Source of the DNA: Corythucha ciliata
Taxonomy: Eukaryota > Arthropoda > Insecta > Hemiptera > Tingidae
Direction of reading: 5' to 3'
NCBI GenBank assembly: GCA_038030265.1
Contig: CM075938.1
Span: 44,695,189-44,759,188, forward strand
DNA: 64,000 nucleotides
Shown here: positions 12,230 to 24,470 of the stretch, in pieces
How positions within the stretch are numbered: the stretch's first letter is position 1
Layout of the letters: each line of letters opens with the position of its first letter
Program-made: the position numbers and the translations under genes
Notes under the pieces: generated by a model
What the model was told of the DNA's origin: nothing
What the model saw: only the letters and a program-made list of their open reading frames with translations
The model's database searches: none

Positions 12230-12600
12230 CAGGCAACCCACGTAGAAAAATGCCAAAAACGGAGTTGGCTCAGTCACAACCAATTTTGCAGGGTCGCCTC
12301 TCTGAAAAAACAACATTTCGCGTGGTTCGCTCATTAAATAGTAATTTCGCTGGGCTAAAGCTCGCAATAAAAAGCAATTTTGCGGATTTAGTTGCCTCAA
12401 AAACTAAATTTCCGAGCTGTTGACCCATTCAAAAATCAATTTTTCAGGGTTGGTTGGCTCATTTTAAAGTGTAATTTTAGCGGTCCGGGTCTTTTCAAAA
12501 ACGAAATTTCGTGGGGTTGGCCCATTGCAAACCAATTTTGCGAAGCTCTCTCACTAAAACAAAAAACAACTCTTATGTCTGCTAAGTATCTGTGAAATTG
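12230..12600 (+). repeat. Class III ~30-bp degenerate array
   Basis: Units are built on CCAAATTTCGCGGGTTTGGC with a CTCATTCAAAAA-like second half. About ten units can be followed. The same class recurs near 18600, 21600, 28480, 34020, 35930, 43660 and 55250. Open frames over it are repeat products. Confidence 0.7.
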
Positions 12601-12835
12601 TAAGTCTCAATTTTTTAATTTAAGGAAAATTGCCAGTTTCAAGGGCTTTTTTGGGCTGATGCGAAACTCTGGCTGGCCGTCCTCATCGGCGGAAAACCTG
12701 TCAAATTCCCTCGAAATTGGAAGTTTCTTGGTTTCTTGGCTGAATACCCATCGTGATTGCAAGTTTCTGGTCCTGATTTCGGAGAAATTGCAAGTTTTGG
12801 GACTTTCATTTTTTGACCGCCTCCGACCGGCACTG
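12600..12835. repeat. Class IV degenerate array (TTGCAAGTTT/AATTGC-type units)
   Basis: Loose repeats such as GAAATTGTAAGTCTC, AAAATTGCCAGTTTC, GAAATTGGAAGTTTC and GAAATTGCAAGTTTTGG occur at about 30-60 bp spacing. They are too diverged for a firm unit length. Confidence 0.45.
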
Positions 12836-13109
12836 GACCGGTCCAGCCACCCCCCCCCCCACCCCAGAGCGCCCTAAGCTTGATGAAGCCCGTCGATCCC
12901 TTCCCTTACTATTTATATCCGATGCGTTCATTGTTGGGACGATTACACTCAAGGGCTCAAGGACTGTTGTGTATGCAAAATTTACTGGAGACTGAAACGA
13001 GACCTTTAAATCCAGTAGTGGTGCAGAAGTAGGACGAGAAAATTGATGCTGCGTTGTTCGCAGGTGTTGTGGGGGGGGGGGGGGTCAATTAATATATTAG
13101 ACTCAATCG

Positions 13110-13157
13110 GTAGGGGTTGAAACCCCCAAAACACACCCCGTAAATCCGCCACTGGTG
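13110..13157 (-). mobile_element. Terminus of a CAGTGGCGGAT-type DNA element
   Basis: Reverse complement reads CAGTGGCGGATTTACGGGGT followed by a GGGGGTTT-like stretch. Nearly the same terminus is at 63830-63858. The CAGTGGCG start is compatible with hAT-like ends; this is an inference from the end sequence only. A run of about 14 G lies just beyond, at about 13069-13084. Confidence 0.5.
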
Positions 13158-13346
13158 TAGGCCCTTCGAGACAAAATAAATAAAAAAACGTCATGAGGAA
13201 TTGTGAAATTTCTCCCCCCGCAAGTGCTTTAATTTTAAGATAAGTATATATATGTATAAGACTTATAGCGAATCTTCAGCGATCAAAAGAATGAACATGA
13301 AGGCGACAAGGCGAGGAAGGTTGGGAAGGGTCAAAATAGTGCCCCG

Positions 13347-13410
13347 CTGAAAACATTCTATTGTCTTCCTCTTCTTCCTGCCGTTGAGAGCAGGAGTAGA
13401 ATGTTTTCAG
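13347..13410. repeat. 64-bp hairpin with perfect 14-bp stem
   Basis: CTGAAAACATTCTA at 13347-13360 is exactly complementary to TAGAATGTTTTCAG at 13397-13410. The 36-base loop is pyrimidine-rich. Function is unknown; it could be the core of a small palindromic element together with the next hairpin. Confidence 0.75.
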
Positions 13411-13462
13411 AAAAGACTTCTTGCTTTCCCCCGTCAGCTTCATTCTTTCTATCGCCGATCAG

Positions 13463-13576
13463 TACATGAAATTCGGCTCTAGAGCAATTCATTTCCACCC
13501 GTCTTCTCCATTAACATATGTTTTAAGTCAGAGAGGACAAGCGGAATAGATCTGCTCTAGAGCAGAATTTCATGTA
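13463..13576. repeat. Inverted repeat with 24-bp arms
   Basis: TACATGAAATTCGGCTCTAG (then AGCA) at 13463-13486 pairs with its reverse complement at 13553-13576, with one mismatch. Each arm itself contains the palindrome TGCTCTAGAGCA or its CTCTAGAG core. The hairpin at 13347 lies 52 bp upstream. Confidence 0.75.
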
Positions 13577-16500
13577 AATGGAAAACGCTATAAGAAGCTA
13601 GGGGCTAGACATCGCAGAAAAAATGTATTGTGCTTCAACTTCAAATAGTAATTTTTTTCGTTTGAAGAAGGACTGTGAGATAAAGTGGCACGCATAATGC
13701 CTTTCCATACCCCTGAATTTAGCTCGCGCACTAGATTCGGGGACTTTTGGCCTAGATCACTTTCAGACAGAATTCAGCTCAAACATGGGCTCAGTGAAAA
13801 TGCTCGTAAAGAGCCTGCTTATCCCCTCTATTTTGAGTAGTCATTGACAGGCGAGAGCTCAGCATGCTCTGACTAAAGCATCTGAACAAAAATGTCGACA
13901 TTTTTGACCCCGGAGTATTTTTATAACGAAGAAAGCTCGCGTGCTTTGAGGTTTGAAGAAAAAACTCTTCAAACGAGAAAAATCTCAATAAAACCAAGAG
14001 GATCGTTTGAAAAGCGAGAGAGTGAGGTGGGATTTTTTAAAAATATTCTTTCTCTATGGGAGTGATAAGAAGCTGCTCACCCACTTGGTTGATTGATTTT
14101 TGGAAAAGGGCAAATTATTTTCTAGAAAAGTTCGGAAAAAAAACATTCAATTTAACGTATATTCTCGGCAGGAAAGGGTTAACAGAGAAAATGTCGTTAA
14201 TGTAAATTTGGGCGCGCGAGCCATTTTTAAAGTTCCATTTTAGAAGTAACTCAAAATCCTCTTCCTATCCTAACTTACTAAATTTTCCTCCTTTCCTCTC
14301 CATGTAACAAAGCTGCTCTTAAACGTCACCGGTCATCTCTTCTAGATTTATCATTACCCCTTCTCCCAATCTTCAGACTCCGCCAACCCTGCCACTCTGT
14401 TCACTGAATGGCGGGTGGGGGGGGGGTTGGAAATCAGGGCGGTAGTAGAAGGGGCGGCACGAAAGAGGTGGAGGCGTCACAAACTCTACACAAGCACACC
14501 AAACCGTGACTTTAATACCAGCAAACTTAAAGGGGCTGGTCGTCATTTTAGTTTTAACCGTCGTAGGACGAAGGCAATCCGTCTGGGGTTCGATCTTTTT
14601 TCTTCCACGCATTTCGAACAGAATGACTTCGACATCTCTTGATAAATTGAACTTTCAACGTAAGTTTTTCAATTTTCTATCTTCAAACCAAAATTTTGAA
14701 AAAAAGTTGTTGAAATTTCATACACTTAGCATGGAAAATCACACATTTCGCGTGGGAGTTTTTAAACTCGTGATTCTTTGTCTTGCCCTATAATCTCTCT
14801 GTTTTGTAAACAGTTCTATTTTGAGTATCTCCTAACCGCCGAAAACAAACCAAGGAACCGATATATTATTTAAAGTACTTTATGTATGAACAGAGGCGTA
14901 AATGTACGACTATGCACCGTATTTTTTCAAGAATTAAATCATTCTGATCAATGAAGGGTGGATGGGGGAATGCGAACTATATACCCTGCCCAGAATTTGT
15001 TCAGCGAAATCCCTTGACGTGATCGAGATTCCAATTTTCATTATTGTTAAAATGGCCCCTCTCGTTTTAACCCGCTCAACGCAATCAATCCTCTCCAATT
15101 GTATTCATGGAATGATTAATGAGTTTTTAAAGGGATTCATTTCAAGAGCTTATCAATTTTATTTGTCTCTTTCAGACCCGTTTGCTGCTTAACCCTTGCC
15201 ATTACTCCCAAGAATTAGTAAAGTGTTTTTTTTTCATCTCTCTGAGCCCTCTCTGAGTTTTTTTTTTTTTTTTTTTTTTTTTCTTCATTGTTAATGGGGT
15301 AGAAACCCCTTTCCCCATCGAAAAGGGTGCCTGTTAAATATCTTAAAGACTCGTCTCTAAACAATCAACTAGGCAACCAGCCAGAAATGAAACTTTTTCT
15401 ACTTTTTTAATATCACTGTTACATATTATTGAACAGTAAGCTTTCAATTTATCTATTTTTTATTAATATTTAAATGTTGTATTGCCCGAATCAAAAAAGC
15501 AAAATCAGTGAGGGTAATTTGGTTGGTGGTGGAGGGGGGGTATACTTTTTCATCCGACGTTAAATCGCTTCTTCCAGGTGCGTTATTCTCGAACCCATAT
15601 AGAACAGTTGAGTGTGGTGCCTATACCCCTTTTCCCCTTACAATTTGCTCCCCATATTCCCTTATTAACGCGGTTTGCATATCTGAATTTATTGAGACAC
15701 AAATCGCAATACATATTCTGCTCGAGCCCCCTTGTCTTCAAATCAACCGTTCTTCTTCGTTTCCTGAGTTTCGAATTTCAGACTAAATAAGATGCATGGT
15801 TTTACCGCCCATGAGATATCTTCTTTTCCATTCTCCCTCTCCCACCCTTGGCATACTTATTTATCACCAAACAAAGGAAATAGTTTATCGATGCGAGAAA
15901 TTGAACCAAAAAGTTTTAGGGTTCTGTTTTAAAAAGATATACGACAAAATTACTGTATTCCTATAGCATTTTCTTTTGGTTTGCATTGATGCGATACTTA
16001 TGGTTGAAAGAAACAGAATTTTGTTGCATTTGTATCGCTTCCTTCAACTGCTCTTACTTTTCCCGAGAAAATATCAAACGCTTAGCCTGCCCACTTCCTG
16101 CAGTGAGAAACATTCGCTGACAAATAAACTTCAATTTCACAAGTCCCTCGAGTGCGCCAAAGAAGGAGTTTAGAAGAAGTGACTCGTGGCAGGAGGTGCC
16201 ATTGTACACAGTGCCTTTCTTCACGTTGCAAATTGTTGCTGATTTCTTGACATTCCCCACTTCAACTACCCCACTAGGTAACATTTTTTACACCCAGAAG
16301 ATTTACAGGAATAAAACAAAAAACAAAAAAAACAGTCAGTTGAAGAGAAGAGAGGTTTTGGGGTTTAAATGTCTGGGGGTGAAATTAGAATTAATCGCTT
16401 CGAACAGGGAGGAAAAAAAGGAAAAGACAGGACTTGGCATAATAGGCTTAAAAGATTCAAAACAAAGTTTGCCTTGAAAATATCTTCTATTTCCCAGCCA

Positions 16501-17880
16501 GATTTCCAGAGCTTCCGCTGACGAAATAGCTGTAGAAATAGATTATTTTTTGACTTTTACAGACTAATTTTATTCGTTTCAAGTGAGTCATTGCTTAAGT
16601 CTGCTGAAATGTTGCCCCTGAAATGTCAATTGACGAGGACACTTCTGCTAAAACTTCGTCAACCCCAACCCCCATCAACCCAAACAGTGTCATGTTCCCC
16701 CATGCTACCGTCTTCATACTATATTCTCTCAATGCTACTGGCTATACTGGTATGATCTAGAAATGGTCTACGAACCCCTCCGACCTTCCAGCCTTCTAGA
16801 CCTCAACAGAGCGCCGCCATCGTCCGTTCAGGTCAGTGGCGGATCCAAGAGAATCAAGGTCACCTCAAGTCGTAGGACCATTTTCTTAAAGGTACTGGTG
16901 ATTATTATGAGTCCCCTGAACCATGCTCAACCAAGAAATACAGGCGTGGTTCCAGCCTGACAAGCAACCGGAGTAACCGATAGTGCAGTGGCCCTTAAAC
17001 GGTACAGAAATGAATGTTTCGCGTCATGGTCGCTGGTATCAGCCGATTTTCTCGACTCTAGGCTAGGGCAACGATTTATAAACCTGGGGGTCAAATTGTC
17101 TGTTTCACGAGAAAACTTGCAATTTTATGGCAATTTTGAAGCTTATGAGCCAATGGTTGATTTTATGAGGGACTTTTCAGTTTAAAAGTGTCAATTTAAT
17201 GAGTTAATCAATTTTTGAGTGAATTTCGAGAGGAATCGTACATTTTCTAGGAATTGTTAATTTTATGGCGACAATAGTATAAGTTTCGAAGTTTCAAAGA
17301 AATTGTTTTGCGGTGGCCATTTTGTCTTTTTGTTTGCTGAAGCTTTACCATGGTTAGGAGCTTTATGATTATGCGGGCACCGTGAGCTGGAAAACGTGCA
17401 AAGCCCTGTAGCATCCCAGAGCAGTGCAGTGTAGATCACCTCATCACCACATGACAGGATAATCCGTCTCGATTTTCGGATTCCCTGTGCCGTAAACCCT
17501 CAAGTTACGTGGTTTTGTCCTATTTTAAATTTGCATAATTTTTGCCAAAATGTCCCAGGGGTTAACTGGCCGTGTTTTCAGTTGAATAGTTTCAAAGTGT
17601 TTCGATTAGGGCTAACCCAGGGCACACGGGCCTCAAAGTTGAATCATGACAAAACAGGGTGCAGGGGGGTGGAGGTAAAAGTCCGGTTCAGATTCATTTC
17701 TCACAGAGCTCATTTTCTACAAGATAGAAGCTGCCCACCTTGGTATTTCTTTGTTAGTGACTAGCAAGACAGCAAGTATAAAGGGGTGAAATTTGTGATC
17801 CCACTGGCCAGGGTCGTATCCTACAGACATGTGTCTTCTTCTCGCGCCTGACTGAAAATCCTTGGAGTTTATTGTCTAGC
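13577..17880. other. Long unique segment, no gene recognised
   Basis: AT-rich DNA with a 25-base T run at 15258-15282, a G tract near 14414-14426 and a CAGTGGCGGATCCAAG terminus near 16833-16848. Degenerate class IV-like units occur at 17090-17230. No exon-like frame with splice borders was found. Confidence 0.5.
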
Positions 17881-18560
17881 CATACTATTTGTACGATCGG
17901 GAAGTGACCCGACACGTGCAATGTCTGTTAGCCCGTACTTCAACTCCCCGTCAGCCGCACCCACCGGCCAAAGTGGGCACGTCCCGGTTGAGACCAAGTG
18001 CCGGTGGGGAGCCGTGCAAGTGCCATGAAGTACGGGGTGCATCCGCTTGGCTGCGGGGATTTACCAGCACCATCAACCCGGTCGGACATTGAAGGACCAG
18101 CCGGGAAGTTGACAGTGAACTGGAGCAGTCAGATGTGTAGGGGATTGGGACGGATGTGCAAGGAAGGTCAGAAGGATATCAATGGGGTCAGAGGGATCAG
18201 AGATTGCTCGTGGTTTACTCCGCAACATCAATCCAACTCGGCATGGAAGGCCGAATCAGGAAGTTGATGAGAGCGGGATATTAGAGTGGTCCATGGTTGC
18301 CCCGAGACCACTTCGATGTTACCATCCCCTAGCAAATCCGTTCAATCGCTGAACAGCTGCTCGTGAGGTAAATAAATGGTCTGGTAATCGAGGTTGATTC
18401 CAGATGACGCCGAGATCCGTGTAACTTGGACAGCTCCAGAGGACATGGGCTGCGGTCTCCTCTCGGTGGCCACATGCGCAAGCCGGCGAGTATCCTAAGT
18501 GAGTACAATGTAGGAGAGGCATGCGCACTTGATGGAGACCACGCAGTTGGTAGCGTTTCC
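17880..18560 (-). mobile_element. Non-LTR retrotransposon C-terminal and 3' UTR fragment
   Basis: On the minus strand, 18321-18555 encodes QLRGLHQVRMPLLHCTHLGY, then CACGHREETAAHVLWSCPSY and a tail to a stop. This C-X-C...H-X4-C pattern follows the RNase H region in many I/R1-group elements. The downstream 440 bases are GC-rich compared with the flanks and look like its 3' UTR. It is a different family from the 4527 and 53670 fragments. Reverse transcriptase is absent. Confidence 0.65.
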
Positions 18561-18599
18561 TCAGGGCACATCATGGATAGCAAAAGAATGGGTCTCACA

Positions 18600-18790
18600 C
18601 GAGCCAACCCTGCGCGCAATTTTGTTTTTCAAGAGGCTGGACCCTCCGAATTGGCTTTTCGAGTGGGCCGAACCGGCAAAATGGGTTTTTTGGGTGAGCC
18701 AATCCCAAATTTGGGTGAGCTGTGAATGGTCTCCAGCTTCAAAATTTTGGTTTGGAAAGGAGCCAGACCCCCTGCGAAATTTCTTATTAG
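18600..18790. repeat. Class III ~30-bp array, short
   Basis: Five to six units of GCGCAATTTTGTTTTTCAAG, TTGGCTTTTCGAGTGGGCCG and AAAATGGGTTTTTTGGGTGA type repeat every 30-35 bp. Open frames on both strands here are products of the repeat. Confidence 0.6.
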
Positions 18791-19800
18791 AATCAGCCAA
18801 TACCCAGGATTTTATTCTTTTTTTTTTTATTTTTAAGGTGTAAAAGTAATTTTTGGAAGTGCTAAACTGCGGCATTTAAAGTGGTCGAATCCGCAAATTC
18901 TAGCTATTAACGTAACCGAGACCGATGAAGGTGTCACAGGAACTGTAGCCGTTTCATTACGGTTCGGTACTTTTTCCGTGAATATATCCGTTTCTGTGTG
19001 AAAAATCGATTGGGAATGGGAATTTGAATGGGAAATGGGATTTGGATCACATCACTCTGCATGATTTGACAATTTTCAAATAATAAAACTGCAGTGGAAT
19101 AACCCTTTTCTGTGGTATTTATGGAATAGCTCTTTTATGTTGTATAGCCCTTACTGTGCTGTCGAATAGTCTGTGTATAGGGTTAAATGTCGGTTTTTGA
19201 ACCGAAAATATGGATTTTAGTGAAATTTTATTAATTGTTTCCACTCTGTTTCTGGGATAAGATTGACTGTTTTTGCCCCGAAAATTCCGATTTGGCGATC
19301 AACTAGTCAGTTTTTGGAGAAAACCCTCCGCCTATTTGAAGAGTCTCATTTTAAGAATTGCCAAGCCTATAGTAAGTTTCTATGGGAATTGAATTTCAAA
19401 ATTTTTAGCCCAAGTATCATTGCTTGGACGGAAAGTCGACAGTGGGAGGCTGGCTACAACGATAAGTTTAACAGCCAAAGGTGGTAGTTTTTTATGTATT
19501 TCGGCCGTTTCTATATATGCACGGACAGAGTTTCTCGAGGTGAAATTGATGGTGGACCTTTGTTGAGTTTTGAGTTTCTTGGAAAAAATTGCCCTTTGGA
19601 GAAAAGTCACCTTCTCCGGGGAGACAAACGACCTGTTTAAGGGCTTCTGCGGAAAATGACCTTTTTAGTTATAATAAATCTGTTTTATCCGGAAATTTAG
19701 ACTCTGTGGTTATAGTGAGAGGAGGTGTGAGTTTCCTAGCTAAACAGTTTTTTTCAGTATTTCAACTGAGAAACCAGTTTCAGCGACTAATTTGACGTAC
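18790..19800. other. Degenerate class IV-like sequence and spacer
   Basis: Scattered units such as TTTTTGAACCGAAAATATGG and GTCAGTTTTTGGAGAAAACC occur at irregular spacing. No coding feature is supported. Confidence 0.4.
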
Positions 19801-21590
19801 CTACATCACTTGGCTGGTTCTCTATGGGAGAATACAAATCGCTGATTCCAGAGGCAACACCCCCCCCCCCGCCAGTTGCGAATCGAAGTGAAATTTAGAG
19901 TATCACTAAATACTCCAAGAAAAAAGAAAGAGTTACTAAACGATGGAGAAAAAAAGTGAAACACAAGTCGAGAGAGATAATGGGAAAAACATTAAGACCC
20001 TCTTCCTCCACGTCCTTCTACGGCTGGTAGCACCAGATTGCTCACCAATATGTTGATGGATTGTTACAGTTTTGATTTCGTTTCCAACTTCAGTTTCTGA
20101 TGTTTTAACCTTGAATTCCAATATATTTTCAAAATGTGTCTCGCCGTCCTCTTAAGCTGTAGAAGGAAGCATGGAACGGAAGGCAAACACTATAGGTATA
20201 ACATGAAAAATCACATGTATTTTATATCACGTTCAAATAAAATATGGCACCAGCCGTATTTTGGAAATTCAAGTGAATCGATCATTATCGTTCAAATTGA
20301 TTACGTCTAAGCCACCCCATTTGACTCCCTTCAAACACTGTCGTGAGTTCATGGTACACGCAACCATTTAGGGGTGTTTGTTGTTGGCTGTGGAAGTGAG
20401 GAGGGGAAGATTGTAAAAAAAGGCGTTTTATACCTCTCAAACAAATCGTCAAAAAAGCTATAAATCTGTCTTTTGTATAAATATATCTTTCTTCACTCTC
20501 CATCTTTGTCCCCTTTGCCATAACCGAGGACTGTATTTAGGCGAGCATGTCGCTCAATGACATTTTTCTACCTTTGTAAAGAAAGGCTCTAGTACTACAG
20601 TTAGTGCATTTAAGTTAAGCCCTTCACAATTCCGTGAGCCACGAAAAAAATCTGCTAAGGTTCAAGAGGTTGAAATATGTGTCAAGATGATTTGGAGATA
20701 AATGCTCAACATACCCTGTGGGCCATCAAAACTTCCCGCTCCCCCCTTTCACCAATCCTCGGAAGCACCTCTGTGAACATAACACGGAAAAAGAGGTGGA
20801 GGAGTTTTGAATATATGTCAAAAAGGGATATCCCTCCCGCTCACCCACACACAATCACAAGACAAAAGCTTTGAAGCAATCCTTTTCAAGACCCTTCCCG
20901 AAGCCTCCGCAATACCTACCTCAAACAATAACTCACTAAGTCGCCTTCGCCGCTTGATATGATCACTAATAAATCTCTTACCCTTTTCTCCCTTCTGTAC
21001 ATTCGCCATTGATATTCTCGTAGCCCATATTCAACGCCATCATAAACTTAACCTTTTCTTCTACGATAAAACAAAAACGAAAGGGCGAAAGAAATTCCTT
21101 CTTTCCCCCCGTCCTGTTTCCAAGCTTGCTCGTATAGATCCTCAAACATTCAAGAATCCAATGGAAAAAAACAGGCCAGCGTCAAGAAGCCCCAAGAAAT
21201 TCTCAAGTTTTTACGGGTGTAGAAGTCCCACAAATACCCCTTGATTGCCCCACCACTCGAAGAAAAACAATATTAAATTCAAGCTCACTCAAGTAGGGAA
21301 TATCTGCGGGATGAAACGGAAAAAGTCTTGAGCTAATTGAACTATGAAAATTGGAATTCTCTTAATAACGTTTATAATAATTTTAATATTAAATAAATAA
21401 TAATTACTGTTTTATAAGAGAAAATAGTGTGTGTATACTTGAAATGAAGAGGAGTGATTTTGAGGCAACTCTGGCCCAGAATAGCGGGCAAAAATAGAAA
21501 TCGAAATTGGCTTTGAAGGCTTCATATACACCAAATGGGAGGGAGGGACTTGTAAGAGCCAAACATGTTTATGAAAAATGAGCGAATTTG
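19800..21590. other. Unique segment without recognisable gene
   Basis: AT-rich; one C tract (19860-19871). Short open frames on both strands have no protein-like motifs or splice context. Confidence 0.45.
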
Positions 21591-21599
21591 AGCCGAACA

Positions 21600-21900
21600 C
21601 CCGACATTTTCATTTGAAATAGCCAAATACTTGAGATTGGTTTGCTAAAGGGACCCAACCCAAAGAAATGATGTTAAAAGAAGAGAAATCTGCCAAATGG
21701 GGATTTCAAAGGGCCAAATCCCAGAAATGTTTTTCGAAGACCCCGCGAAATCGTATTTTCAAATTTTAGGGAAACCGAGCAAAAATTTGCTTTGGAAGAA
21801 AAAGCAAAAAATCACGAAATTTGTTTATGTAAACAGCCTGACCCCAAACATTGCTATTTCAAAGCGAGCCAAATCCAAGAAATTCGGTTCTTGAAGAATC
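21600..21900. repeat. Class III ~30-bp array, reverse orientation
   Basis: Units of the form GGGCCAAATCCCAGAAATG and CGAAATCGTATTTTCAAATT repeat, the complement of the class III core. The two overlapping open frames at 21697-22067 derive from it. Confidence 0.55.
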
Positions 21901-22309
21901 TCTCGGTGCGAAACTTGGACGTGCTTGAACTCTCACAGCCCCAGACAGCGACATTCCTACCCCAGAAGCGTGTCTCAACAGAGACAACTCGAACTGTGCT
22001 TGCAGTCTGCCTCCGCAGTTTCATGACCGTATCGCCTGTTTTTTTTGTATATTTGCCATTTCATTGACAAATTCGTCAGTTTTTGTGGGATCCAAAATCC
22101 CCGAAAAGGGAAAGGGGGAGCGCTCTCCTTCGGGGCGAGGAAATCGTGGTCGTGAAATCCAAAAAATAATTGTATCCGGCCCCAAAACTTGTAATTTCAC
22201 TCCATAAACTGCCTGTTCAAAAATCTGTTCTGGACGATACTAGCTATTTATTTAACAGTAAAACTGTTAATCATGGCATTTTATTGGCATGAAATTATGA
22301 GTTACACCA

Positions 22310-23160
22310 TCTGTAAAGCGCAAAGGATTGCGCTCAGTTTGACCATTTTTGAAACTAATGGTAATACAGGCCATTTTTCAGGCACGAATGGTCCGTTTAG
22401 CCATTTTTTGACCGTGATTAGCCAGTCACACAGTTTATAGTGCACGCTAGTATAGTCAGTTTATTAGCCATATTGAAGGCGCGAATCGTCATCCTTTAGC
22501 TTGTGTAGGACACAATGATCAGTTTAGCCACTTTTTGAGCATGAAATCTCAGTAAGAGTAGGTATGGCATTTTTAGACGTTGAATAGCAAGTTTCACTCG
22601 AATCGTCAGTGTAGACATTTTGAAGGCGTGAAGGCTCAGTTTAGCCATTTTTCACGGCGCAAACTGTCAGTATGGTCGTTTCCAAATGGCATGAATAGTC
22701 AGTTCGCGCGATACTTTAGCGCGAATCTCGTCATGTCAGCTATTCAGCGAATGCTATATTGACACAACAATGCTCTGTTTGGCCATTCTTGGCGCGCGAA
22801 TTGTCAAATATGCAACTTCCAGGGCAGCAACCATCAGCCATTCTTAAGAGTGTGAAACGTCAGTTTGGCCATTTTGGGGCGCGAATGGTCTGTTTGACCA
22901 CTTTTCGCGCGCGAAAAGCCATTTAGCCATTTTCAGGGCGTGAATCAAGATTCTTCAGATATTTTCAAGGCGCACGAATCATCAGTTTGGCCCTTTTTGG
23001 GGCGTAAGAAGTCAGTTTGGCTATTTGAAGAGCGGGAATTGTCAGTCTAACCATTTTAGAGCGGCAATTGTCAGTTTCGCTTTTTTTAGGGCCTAAAAAA
23101 TAGTCAGCTTAGCAATTTTCAAGACGCGAATCGTCAGTTTTGCCATTTTGGGGCTCGAAG
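22310..23160 (+). repeat. Class II ~30-bp degenerate tandem array
   Basis: Around 28 units of CCATTTTTAGGGCGCGAATC / GTCAGTTTGG type repeat, as at 2480-3720, with some units expanded by 10-20 bp. Confidence 0.85.
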
Positions 23161-23499
23161 TTTTGCCCCACTTTAGTTTATCCGTTCTCATGGTAGGAAA
23201 GTGCCGGCTTTAACGGTGGGAGGGAGGTGACCGCCGTCCGGGGGCGCCGTGTCCTGAGGGACGCGTCAAGCAAAACAAGGGAGAAAAAGGCGGACGACCA
23301 AATATTAGAATGATATTGCACTACGAATGAAGAAAGCGTAACTTTACGCGCGATTTTTGCACTAAACCGTCAGGGTATGGTGTAAGAGCTGACTAGGGGC
23401 TTAGACGCCGCGCCGGTGCGCTTGGCAAACCTGTTGCCGTTGTCCAAATAACCATACTGTCTTCAAAAGTCATACCTACTAATGATCGCCTCCTGGAGG

Positions 23500-23694
23500 C
23501 AACATGGTGCCTAAAATAGAGAAAATACGCTAATCCCCAGTTTTTGTAGGCGGCTAAAAATTGAGAGGGCGCACTAATGTGCTGTTCTTAGGGCAAGTAA
23601 GGGGCTAATTGTCTGGAAAATGCTGAATGGAAATTGCCTAAAATGGGGGGGGGGCACTAATTCTAGGTATCTCGATGCAACTTCCAGTCCAAAA
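23500..23694 (+). repeat. Class I degenerate units
   Basis: A few widely spaced units (CCTAAAATAGAGAAAATACG, GGCTAAAAATTGAGAGGGCG) next to a G tract at 23645-23655. Confidence 0.55.
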
Positions 23695-23786
23695 TTGAGA
23701 ATAACGCAATGAACAATTTGAGAATAACGATGTGAAGAAATTGAGAATAACGCTGTGAAGAAATTGAGAATAACGCAATGGAGAAC
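23695..23786 (+). repeat. 23-bp minisatellite, four copies
   Basis: TTGAGAATAACGCAATGAAC and three near-copies follow each other with a 23-bp period. They differ mainly in the ACGCAATG, ACGATGTG and ACGCTGTG segments. The TTGAGAATAACGC core looks like a locally amplified class I unit. Confidence 0.8.
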
Positions 23787-23789
23787 TTG

Positions 23790-24470
23790 CATAACATTTA
23801 TTTTATTTTATTTTTTTCGTTCTCAGTCGAGAGTAGTGCTAAAACAAAAGAGGATGGTGAAAACCGCAACTCAAAATAGGTGCAGGCATCGATTTTTAAC
23901 TGAATTTTAAAACATCCGTGAATTACCAGCTGATCGACTTTGACGAGGGTTGGAAATGTGACGTCACAACCGCCAACCAACCCCTCTCATGCACGTTCCC
24001 ATTCCATCCTCACCTACCATGTGCCTAACCACTTCACCCCTCATCAAGTATCACTGCAACCATCATAGAACCTTACTGTTTACAAGTACTTGCACGTTCA
24101 TTGCTTCGCTGTTTTGCCTTGGTGTGCTGCGTTCCTATTTATTGTCCTATTTCGTCAGAAAAATTAAATGCACTAAAATGTTGTTTTCCTTGTTGCATCC
24201 AAACATGTGTACTCACTTGAAGTGCACCAAGTGAAACCAGCGTTCAGGTTCGGTTGCTTGTGATAAGCCTGTCAACTGTCAAAACACGCTAGTGGTTTCG
24301 ACGTCACAAGGTCAATTCTGTCAAAACCCCCTCCATCGCGAAACTCATTACTTTAAAAATTAATTACAAATATTTCCCGCGCGATTTTTTTACTTTTTCC
24401 TACTCTTTCCTCAATAACTTCTATCAAAGAACGCCATGAGCGGAAAAAAAAGAAGCAAATTCTCCATTAC
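23790..24470. other. Spacer, no gene recognised
   Basis: Contains GACGTCACAACC and GACGTCACAAGGTC motifs about 330 bp apart (about 23959 and 24300). These may be remnant ends of one element. No coding signal was seen. Confidence 0.4.
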
